A stretch of 8,859 nt of DNA. Origin: Desulfobacterales bacterium (lineage in GTDB: Bacteria; Desulfobacterota; Desulfobacteria; Desulfobacterales; SpSt-501). The stretch is taken from contig JALOOS010000046.1 in assembly GCA_025454275.1 (NCBI GenBank), forward strand, positions 1 through 8,859, in the 5' to 3' direction. Positions within the stretch are counted from its first letter, which is position 1; each line of letters starts with the position of its first letter. The position numbers and the translations under genes are program-made. A model generated the notes under the pieces. It saw only the letters and a list, made by a program, of their open reading frames with translations. It made no database searches and was not told the origin of the DNA. Positions 1-6,800 of this stretch are shown here, piece by piece.

Positions 1-1658
1 GCGGTGCCGATCAGGATCAGCTCATCGCCTTTTTCCAGCACGGTCGCGGGTTCCGGGTTGATCATCATCCGCTCGTTGCGTTTGATGGCGATGATGCTGC
101 AGCCGGTCTCCTCCCGGATCCGCAGGTCATGCAGCGGCTTGCCGGCCAGCGCCCGGTTCAGGAGCGAGCGGAAGATGTTCAAGCCCTCCGAAACCACCAG
201 CAGCTTTTCGGGATTGAGGAGATTCATGATGGTGGCGGTGCAGAGCGAGGCGAAGGACATCACCAGGTTGGCACCGGCCCGGTGAAGCGTGTTGATGTTT
301 CTATCGAGGCTGGCACGGCTGATGATCTGGACATCGGGCCGCAGCCTCCGGCAGTAGATCGTGAGGTAGATGTTCAGGTCGTCGTCATGGGTCGTGATGA
401 TGATCGAAGGGGTGTCGTTGATTCCGGCCTGGACCAGGACATCCAGGTCGGCGGCGCTACCCTGGATCACATACTCATCGCTCTGAGCCAGGGCCGCCTT
501 CTTTTCGACCACCCGGTAGTCGATCCCCATCCTCTTCAACGTGCGGGCCACCGAGAGCCCCACCCGGCCCCCGCCCAAAACGAGAACGGGCCCTTTCGCC
601 TCATTGAGCTGTTCGCCGGGCCCCACGAGCTTGTCGTAGCGATCGAGCTGCTCCCCGGAGCCGGCCAGTACGAGCACGGTCGCCGCTCCGATCCGGGTCT
701 GCGGGCCGGGGAGCCGGAACCGGCCCTGCTCCCAGACCCCGACGACGTTCACCCCGGTCCGCTCGCGCAGCCGGCTCTCGGCCAGGGTCTTGCCTTGGAG
801 CGGAGTGCGCATGGCCGGCGCCTCGGCGATCAGAAGCTCATCGAACCGGCCGATCACATTGGCCTTCATGCTCAGCCCCATGACCCGCCGGGCGAGGGCC
901 TGGCCCAGCATCTTGGTGAACTGGAAGGTGTGCGTGCTGCCGGCGAGCTGGAGAATGTCGAGCGAGTCCTCGTGGTCGGCGTTGGTGACCGTGGTGACCG
1001 TGTCGGAGACCTCGCGGATGGTGAAGATGATGTTGGTGCTGGCGACATCGTCGTTCATGACGACCACCAGCGCCGCGTGCTGAACGCGCAGGCGGTTGTA
1101 TGTCTCCGGGTCGTCCAGTTCCCCCACCACCACCCGCAGGCCCATCTCGTAAAGGCTCAGGGCCTCCTGCAGGTCGGAGATCAGAATGACGTTCGGAATG
1201 TTGTACTGGTTGAGCTTGTCGACCAGGTTGGCCGCCACCGCATCGAAATGGGTCAGGATGACGTGGCCGGCCATGGCGTCCGGAACCGCTCGCGGGGCGC
1301 GGGCCTTGTTCTGCGCCTCCAACCAGGGGGCGTAGAAGAACTGGATGAAGGTGAAGGGCAGCATGATCAGCAGGAAGACGACCCCGGTCAACAGCACGAG
1401 GATGGAGAACAACCGGCCCAGGTCGGAGGCGAAGGTGATGTCGCCGAAGCCCAGGGTCGACATCACGGTCAGCGTCCAGTAGAAGCCGGTGATCCAGGTA
1501 TGCTCCCGCCCCTCATACCCCATCAGGAAGTGGAAGAGGACGCTATATAGAACAAAGAAAAAAAGCAGCAAGACGAGAAAGCGCACCAGCAGCCGGGTGT
1601 TGCTCTTCTGGTTGGCGCGGTTCACCAGCGCCGTCATCTCGGACATGAAGAATTTCAT
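1..1658 (-). CDS. Two-TM potassium channel with tandem RCK (TrkA-N/TrkA-C) domains, 3' end cut by window edge
   Basis: The reading frame is open from an ATG at 1658 to base 1, giving 552 complete codons and no stop, so the C-terminus lies outside the window. Residues about 22-46 form a first membrane helix. A pore helix follows, with the selectivity filter TLGFGD at 68-73, a variant of TVGYGD. Residues about 82-109 form the second helix. A first RCK domain spans about 130-340 and a second about 356-552. The second has a normal nucleotide-binding loop (GGGRVG, 362-367) and an acidic residue after beta-2 (E385). The first has GHVILTHFDAVA (131-142) where a glycine-rich loop is expected. The last visible residues (GDELILIGTA) look like the final strand of a TrkA_C domain, so little is missing. 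The family gates K+ flux at the inner membrane through ligand binding to the cytoplasmic RCK ring. It follows the acyltransferase gene by 30 nt. An in-frame TGA at 1689-1691 limits upstream extension. The Shine-Dalgarno is poor, so coupling to the upstream gene, or a start at M5 or M8, is possible. Confidence 0.93.
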   Translation of the reverse strand, partial: MKFFMSEMTALVNRANQKSNTRLLVRFLVLLLFFFVLYSVLFHFLMGYEGREHTWITGFYWTLTVMSTLGFGDITFASDLGRLFSILVLLTGVVFLLIMLPFTFIQFFYAPWLEAQNKARAPRAVPDAMAGHVILTHFDAVAANLVDKLNQYNIPNVILISDLQEALSLYEMGLRVVVGELDDPETYNRLRVQHAALVVVMNDDVASTNIIFTIREVSDTVTTVTNADHEDSLDILQLAGSTHTFQFTKMLGQALARRVMGLSMKANVIGRFDELLIAEAPAMRTPLQGKTLAESRLRERTGVNVVGVWEQGRFRLPGPQTRIGAATVLVLAGSGEQLDRYDKLVGPGEQLNEAKGPVLVLGGGRVGLSVARTLKRMGIDYRVVEKKAALAQSDEYVIQGSAADLDVLVQAGINDTPSIIITTHDDDLNIYLTIYCRRLRPDVQIISRASLDRNINTLHRAGANLVMSFASLCTATIMNLLNPEKLLVVSEGLNIFRSLLNRALAGKPLHDLRIREETGCSIIAIKRNERMMINPEPATVLEKGDELILIGT

Positions 1659-1688
1659 GGGCGCACTCGCAGCATCCGATCTGCGCCG

Positions 1689-2633
1689 TCACGAACCGGA
1701 AACCATCGGCCCCGGGAGGCTGATGCTTTCCCGCCGGCAGGCGCACCCGGCCGTCAACTCATCGATCTGCCGGTCTTTTTCAGCCCACAGCGTGTTCAGC
1801 CACTGTTGGAATCGAAGGCGGAAGCCTCCGTCCCCCACGGCATCCCCGATCAGCTCGGGGCCGACCGGCAGGGAACGCACCCTCACCTTGATCTCGGCGA
1901 TACGGCCGCAGATCAGCGCCCAGAAGCTGTGTCGGCCGCCCGGGTAGACGATGGTGACATCCAGGACCCGGTGGATCCGGTCCCCCATGGCGTGCAGCAC
2001 GGAGGCGATGCCGCCGGCCCGCGGCTTGAGCAGGTGGGTGTACGGGGATCCCTGCTGCCGGTGCTTTTGAAGAGTGAAGCGGGTGCCTTCGACAAAATTC
2101 ATGATCGAAATGGGCAGCTGTTTGAACCGCTCGCAGGCCTTGCGCGTGATCTCGAGGTCTTTTCCGCGCAGATGGGGCTTTTGCTCGAGTTGCTGCCTCG
2201 AGAAGCGCTTGATGAAAGGAAAATCCAGGGCCCACCAGGCCTGCCCCAGGAAAGGTAGCCAGAAGAGCTCCTTTTTGATGAAAAATTTCAAAAAGGGGAT
2301 CTTGCGATGAAAGACCCGCTGCAGGACGACGATGTCCGTCCAGGACTGGTGATTGGCCAGCACCAGGTACCACTGGGACAGGTCCAGCTGCTCGGCCCCC
2401 TGGACGTCCCACCGCGTGGAAGTGGTCAACCTCTGGGTCAGGTTGTTGCCCCAGATCCAATTTTCGGCGATGGCATTGAGCACCCGGCCGCAGCCGCGGC
2501 GCCAGCCGCGCAGGGGCAGCAGGGCCTTGAGGGCCGTCATGAGGAAAAGCGGGATGCACCAGAAAAACGTGTTCCCCACGAAAAGAACCAATGCCAGAAT
2601 TCCCCGGACCGGCCCCGGCAGGGTTTTCAACAT
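1689..2633 (-). CDS. YihG/PlsC-type lysophospholipid acyltransferase (LPLAT/AGPAT family)
   Basis: This 314-aa protein is a membrane acyltransferase that would move an acyl chain from acyl-CoA or acyl-ACP to a lysophospholipid such as 1-acylglycerol-3-phosphate, at the cytoplasmic face of the inner membrane. Residues about 10-40 form a hydrophobic N-terminal segment. Block I is NHQSWTD, with catalytic His95 and Asp100. Block II is the KFFIKKELFWLPFLG region (116-130). Block III is FVEGTR (180-185). Block IV is the proline-containing segment VTIVYPGG (226-233). LLKPRAGG (201-208) between blocks III and IV is typical of the YihG/LCLAT1-like branch, and the length matches E. coli YihG (about 310 aa). 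The start is supported by GAGG seven nt upstream of the ATG. It is the first gene of the minus-strand unit, behind a good promoter, with the channel gene directly after it. Acyl donor and exact acceptor cannot be read from sequence. Confidence 0.93.
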   Translation of the reverse strand: MLKTLPGPVRGILALVLFVGNTFFWCIPLFLMTALKALLPLRGWRRGCGRVLNAIAENWIWGNNLTQRLTTSTRWDVQGAEQLDLSQWYLVLANHQSWTDIVVLQRVFHRKIPFLKFFIKKELFWLPFLGQAWWALDFPFIKRFSRQQLEQKPHLRGKDLEITRKACERFKQLPISIMNFVEGTRFTLQKHRQQGSPYTHLLKPRAGGIASVLHAMGDRIHRVLDVTIVYPGGRHSFWALICGRIAEIKVRVRSLPVGPELIGDAVGDGGFRLRFQQWLNTLWAEKDRQIDELTAGCACRRESISLPGPMVSGS

Positions 2634-2671
2634 GGATGACCCTCGACACCTGCGCCATATTTTTGAGGAAT

Positions 2672-2704
2672 CCGGCCCGAGGGGAAAGGGCCGGGCCGTT
2701 TTTT
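2672..2704. other. GC-rich hairpin followed by T6 on the plus strand; lies in the predicted acyltransferase 5' leader
   Basis: CCGGCCC (2672-2678) pairs perfectly with GGGCCGG (2688-2694). Alternatively CGGCCC (2673-2678) pairs with GGGCCG (2693-2698), which sits directly before TTTTTT (2699-2704). A second small palindrome, CGGCGGCGCCG (2705-2715), is followed by T5 (2716-2720). Read on the plus strand this resembles an intrinsic terminator, but no plus-strand gene ends here. Read on the minus strand it is a stem-loop near the 5' end of the predicted acyltransferase transcript. It may stop antisense transcription, stabilise the leader, or be incidental. Confidence 0.4.
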
Positions 2705-2722
2705 CGGCGGCGCCGTTTTTCG

Positions 2723-2751
2723 ATTATATGAGGTTCCGGTGTCCGCTTCAA
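2723..2751 (-). promoter_or_regulatory. Sigma70-like promoter for the acyltransferase-channel unit
   Basis: On the minus strand, TTGAAG (plus positions 2746-2751) is followed by a 17-nt spacer and a perfect TATAAT (2723-2728). Transcription would begin near 2716, leaving a 5' leader of about 80 nt before the acyltransferase ATG at 2633. The match is unusually good for such GC-rich DNA and is correctly placed. It is a prediction from consensus only. Confidence 0.65.
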
Positions 2752-2805
2752 CGCATTTTCGTGAACCCTCCGCCTCGCCCAGTCGATCCGATTCCCGAAA
2801 CCTGC

Positions 2806-2834
2806 TTGCCAATCGATTCAAGGCAGTTTAGGTT
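2806..2834 (+). promoter_or_regulatory. Weak candidate promoter for the plus-strand unit
   Basis: TTGCCA (2806-2811) matches five of six -35 positions. It is followed, after 17 nt, by TAGGTT (2829-2834), a poor -10 element. The pair lies about 30 nt upstream of the GTG start at 2867. A promoter must exist somewhere in 2634-2866 if this gene is the first of its unit, but this pair is only the best guess. The rest of the gap (about 2752-2805) shows no further feature I can name. Confidence 0.25.
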
Positions 2835-2854
2835 CCTCCTCATAACCGATGCAG

Positions 2855-2859
2855 GGAGG
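2855..2859 (+). promoter_or_regulatory. Shine-Dalgarno site that sets a GTG start at 2867
   Basis: GGAGG lies seven nt before the GTG at 2867-2869. The in-frame ATG at 2849 lies upstream of this site and has only pyrimidine-rich sequence before it. The GTG is therefore the better start, and it shortens the protein from 275 to 269 residues. Confidence 0.8.
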
Positions 2860-2866
2860 TTTACGC

Positions 2867-3676
2867 GTGACCCTGGAACAGGCGGCGCGGACCCGCAAAA
2901 ATTTAGGCAGGATCGGCGCCCTGATCTTCATCCTTTTTTTCGGATCGGTGCTGGACAGCTGCGTGGCGCGGTTCCGGGAGCCGCTCTTCACCGTTCACCT
3001 CCTTCCGGGGACAAGCGAACTGGTCGAGGGCCAGGTGGACCACGACCTGAAAGAGCTCTCCCAGCTGCGGGTCGAGAGATCGCATGACGCCGTTCAGCTC
3101 ACGATCGACCGGTTTCAACCCGGGTACTGGCTGGGGGGCAATATGTGGATCGGCGCCATATCGGCCGCCACCGCCGCCCCTCACGGCACCTACGAGCTTC
3201 TGGTCTTCGCCCTCGACAAGCCGCGCAAAGCACCGGTGGCGGCCTTTCGTGCGATCGTCTATCCGGATGAAGCGGCGCTGCGCGCGAGCTACCTCTCCCT
3301 GATCCGGCGGGCCTTCGACGTCGCCCCGGGGAGGGTGGCTCTCGCCCTGGTCCCGGCGCTCGCGCTGGTGCTGGGGCTGATGTATCTGCTCGGACGCCGC
3401 ATGGAGCGCTTGCTGGCGGAGCTGGGTCGGGCCGAGGTATTCATGGTCAAGGCGGCGCCCGGCGGGTACGATCTCTATTTCGGGTTGGGCCGCCGCCATG
3501 GGGTCGAGGAAGGGATGATGGTTCAGGTGGTCGCGGAGAACGACCGGTTGATCTGCGACGCCGTGGTCCGTCAGGTGTATGAGGACAACGCCGTGGCCCT
3601 GGCCGATGATCGCGCTGAAAAACTGCCGCACGGCGCGGTAGTGGTGAGGACGGCCGGGGCCGAAAAAACAGAGTGA
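2867..3676 (+). CDS. Unrecognised two-TM membrane protein with periplasmic domain and cytoplasmic beta-rich C-terminal domain
   Basis: I do not recognise the family of this 269-aa protein. A short positive N-terminus (RTRKNLGR) precedes a first membrane segment at about 14-34. A loop of about 120 residues (35-155), probably periplasmic, contains aromatic and glycine-rich stretches such as QPGYWLGGNMWIGA (84-97). A second, alanine/leucine-rich membrane segment covers about 156-176 and is followed by GRRMER, consistent with a cytoplasmic C-terminus. Residues about 190-262 alternate like beta strands (GYDLYFGLGRRHGVEEGMMV, then strand-turn-strand), reminiscent of small OB/SH3-like barrels, though I cannot assign one. 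The first membrane segment holds no lipobox; Cys32 falls at its end in LDSC but is not preceded by a normal signal-peptide arrangement. It heads the plus-strand unit, and a small TM protein gene follows 17 nt later. The start rests on the SD at 2855-2859. Function unknown. Confidence 0.85.
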   Translation: MTLEQAARTRKNLGRIGALIFILFFGSVLDSCVARFREPLFTVHLLPGTSELVEGQVDHDLKELSQLRVERSHDAVQLTIDRFQPGYWLGGNMWIGAISAATAAPHGTYELLVFALDKPRKAPVAAFRAIVYPDEAALRASYLSLIRRAFDVAPGRVALALVPALALVLGLMYLLGRRMERLLAELGRAEVFMVKAAPGGYDLYFGLGRRHGVEEGMMVQVVAENDRLICDAVVRQVYEDNAVALADDRAEKLPHGAVVVRTAGAEKTE

Positions 3677-3693
3677 TTGAACCGGGGGCGTGC

Positions 3694-3786
3694 ATGGAAT
3701 ATATTAATTTCATCGTTTTAGTGTTCGGCTCGATCATCATCGGATTGGTCATCGGAAACTACATCCGCAATCGCCGCAAGCCCTAA
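3694..3786 (+). CDS. 30-residue single-TM microprotein
   Basis: The ORF encodes 30 residues: MEYINFIVLVFGSIIIGL followed by VIGNYIRNRRKP. One hydrophobic helix (about residues 5-20) is followed by a strongly basic tail (RNRRKP), so the positive-inside rule puts the C-terminus in the cytoplasm. It begins 17 nt after the stop of the preceding membrane protein. A GTG in the same frame at 3673 overlaps that stop as GTGA and would add seven residues; neither start has a strong Shine-Dalgarno (a G-run lies at about 3684-3688 before the ATG). The codon pattern shifts to an AT-richer, membrane-type composition. Comparable short TM proteins often act as small subunits or regulators of larger membrane complexes; its partner here is unknown. 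It could also be a chance ORF, but its helix plus basic tail and its placement argue against that. Confidence 0.6.
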   Translation: MEYINFIVLVFGSIIIGLVIGNYIRNRRKP

Positions 3787-3881
3787 CCGGGTCGACTAGA
3801 CGGATCGGTCTGTCAGCGGCCAGTAAGAACCAATCCGTTCTCCAGGCCTCACAGCCTTAAAAGTTCACCTCGGCCGCAATC

Positions 3882-3889
3882 AGGAAGGA
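3882..3889 (+). promoter_or_regulatory. Shine-Dalgarno for the 1037-aa gene
   Basis: AGGAAGGA lies three nt before the ATG at 3893, or five to seven nt counting from the core AGGA/GGA. It fixes this start firmly. The 106-nt gap before it (3787-3892) contains an imperfect inverted repeat but no convincing promoter or terminator. Confidence 0.7.
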
Positions 3890-3892
3890 AGC

Positions 3893-6800
3893 ATGAAGCT
3901 CTTCTCCAAGGCGGTCTCCTGCCGCCTGCTCGCCGACCCGAAAGGCCCTGCCGCTCAGCGTTTTCAGCACTACGAGGCCTTTCTTTACCACAACCACCGG
4001 GCGCTCCGGCTCCTCGCCGAACTGGAGCTACTGGACCGGGGGGCCGGACTGGCGACCCTCGCCGCCATCCGCCGCCGGACCAAGGAGCTCCTGGAGGAGG
4101 TGCAGGGCCTTCTGACCGCGCTGATCGCCTTGGCCGACCATCGCTATGCGGAGCTGCTCCCGGTCTTGGAAAAGGTGGCTTCCGATCTGGCGCCCTTGAC
4201 CGAGAGCCGCCGCTCCGCCGTCGAAGGCCCGCTGGCGCTGGCCTTTCCGGACCTGGGAAGACGTCACACCGACCTGGCCGGGGCCAAGGCGGTCAACTTG
4301 GCACGGATCAAAAACGAGCTCGGCCTGCCGGCACCCGACGGCTTTGTCGTGACCGCAGCGGGATTCGACCTGTTTTTAAGGGAGAATCACCTGCTCGAAC
4401 CCATCGAGGAGATGCTCGCCGGCTACGACCCGGACGAGGAAGCGTGCGACACGGCCTGCCGCCGCCTCCAGGACCGGATCCGGGAGGCCCCCCTGCCCGA
4501 GGCACTGGCCGCCGCCATCGACCGGGAGTACCGCTCGCTGGCCGCCCGCCGCAGAAGCCCGACACAGGTGGCCGTGCGCAGCAGCGCCATAGGGGAGGAC
4601 ACCGAGGCTTCCTTCGCCGGCCAGTACACCAGTGTGCTGCCGGTCGCCCCGGCAGAGATTTTCTCCGCCTACAAAACCGTTCTATCCAGCAAGTACACCC
4701 CGCGCGCCATCACCTACCGGCTGCGCTACGGGTTGACCGATGCGGAAACACCCATGGCCGTGGCCGTCGTCGTCATGATCGCGCCGCGGGCGAGCGGGGT
4801 GCTCTACACCCAGGACCCCTCGCAGCCATCCGCCGGCGAGGCCCGGGTCGACGCCGCTCTCGGCCTGGGAGAACAGGTGGTGGGAGGCACGGCCTCGCCG
4901 GACGTTTTCCGGGTCGAACGCGACTCGCTCAGGATCGTCCAGCGACACATCCAGCCCAAGGAGGGGGATCCCGATCCCAAAACTCCCCGGCCGGCCGTCG
5001 CGGAGGAGGCTCTCGCCGCGCTAGTGGAATCCGGCCTGAAGATGGAAGCCCATTTCGGCGCCCCCCAGGACATCGAATGGGCCGAGGATGAGAACGGAGG
5101 ACTCTATTTTTTACAGACCCGCCCGCTGGCAATGGCCCCCGACGGCGGAAACACTTCTGAGGCGGACCTCTCCGGGCTGAGGCTCCTCATCTCCGCCGGC
5201 CAGACGGCGTCGCCCGGCCGGGTGTCGGGCAAGGCGGTTCTGGCGGCGGCCGAATTGACGCCGGCCGAGGCCGAAGAGGCGATCCTGATCGCACGCACGG
5301 CCGCCCCGGAGTTGGCTCCCTTCATGGGCCGGGTGCGCGGGCTCATCACCGACCTGGGCGGGGTCGCCAGCCACCTGGCTTCGGTAGCGCGCGAGTTCAA
5401 CGTCCCGGCCCTGATGGACACGCGGCAGGCCACCGCATTGATATCAAACGGGCAGGAGGTCACGCTTCTGGCCGACGCAGGCCAGGTCTACCTGGGCCTG
5501 GTTCCGGAACTCTCGCGCACGCTGCCGCGCCGCAGACCCGAAGACGACCGCGGGCCGATCGGACGGCACCTGCGGCGGCTGCTCGATCGGATCTCCCCGT
5601 TGAACCTGACCGACCCCGCCGCCCCGGAGTTCTCCCCGAGCGGTTGCCGCACCCTGCACGACCTGATCCGTTTCGCCCACGAAAAGGCCATGGCGGAGAT
5701 GTTCAACCTCTCGAAGCTGGCCGATGCGTCCGTCGTCTCCCGCAAAATGAGCGCCAACATTCCGCTCTCGCTCTACTTCATCGATCTCGGCGGCGGGCTC
5801 GCCCCCGAGCTCACCTCCTGCGACGATATTCGCAGCGAGCACATCCGCTCACGCCCCATGGCGGCCTTGTGGCGCGGTCTGACTCACCCGGGGATCAGCT
5901 GGTCCGGAACCGTGGATCTCAGCGCGCGCAACTTCATGGCGCTCATGGCCGGCAGCATCGGACCCGAAAACGCCGCTCCGCCCGCCGTCGATTCGTATGC
6001 GCTCGTCTCCCGGGACTACCTCAATCTCAGCGTCAAATTCGGTTATCACTACTCGAACATCGAGACCCGCTGCGCGGACGACCCCAATGCCAACAGCATC
6101 ACCCTTCAGTTCGCAGGCGGAGCCGGCACCGCGGCGGGCAAGGCCCTGCGCATCGCTTTCCTGACCGGGGTCCTCGAACGCCTGGGATTCGAGGTGGCGG
6201 TGCACGGCGCCTCCTTCCAAGCCTCCCTGAAGGGCGCGGAGGCCGCGACCATCGAGGAGGCGCTCGATCAGACCGGGCGGCTGCTCGGCTGCAGCCGGCT
6301 GCTGGATCTTGCAATCCCGAACCAGGCCGAGGCCAAGGCCTTGGTCGAACTCTTCTTCAAGGAAGATTATGATTTCCTGGGCCGCTCGGAAGCGCGCCTG
6401 CCGGGATTTTACGCTTCGATGGGGGAGTGGTCACAGACCGAGATGGAGGAAGGGACCGTGATCCTCCAGGACGGCTCGAGCATGTCCGGCACGGTCTCCT
6501 GCACCCTGCACGGGGCCCTGGAAAAGGTGCTGGGCGGCCGCTACCGGAGCTTTTTGGAAAACCGCCATGCCCGGCACTATTACCCGGTGGCGGTCATGCG
6601 GGAGAGCAGGTGCACGGACGGCCGTATCCAGGTCGAGGTCCGGATCAGCGCCGGCTGCATCGATCTGGCCGCCGGGCTTGCCTTCGGACTTGCGAACGTG
6701 GGCAACAGCCTGGTGCTTGCGGCCGATGCCAGCGCGGGCGAGCTCCAGCTGCTGCAATTTGTCAACAACACCCGCGGTTTCCTTGAACGCACGAAAATCA

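Noticed and set aside
129..1550. Long plus-strand ORF of 473 codons
   Set aside because: It is antisense to the potassium channel, whose translation shows a pore filter and two RCK domains. The plus-strand product is a low-complexity G/D/V/H-rich sequence typical of a shadow frame in GC-rich DNA.
1780..2751. Minus-strand ORF of 323 codons overlapping the acyltransferase in another frame
   Set aside because: The product is Pro/Arg/Gly-rich with no domain. The acyltransferase frame has all four LPLAT motif blocks and a good SD.
2849..2866. ATG 2849 as start of the two-TM protein
   Set aside because: It lies upstream of the only good SD (2855-2859) and has no SD of its own; GTG 2867 is correctly spaced.
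2903..3631. Minus-strand ORF of 242 codons opposite the two-TM protein
   Set aside because: It has no hydrophobic segments or domain pattern, is rich in H/R/Q/G, and has no SD; the plus-strand frame has TM segments and an SD.
3800..3838. Imperfect inverted repeat (ACGGATCGG ... CCAATCCGT) between the microprotein and the 1037-aa gene
   Set aside because: The stem has one mismatch, the loop is 21 nt and no T-run follows, so I do not call it a terminator; it could be an operator but nothing supports that.
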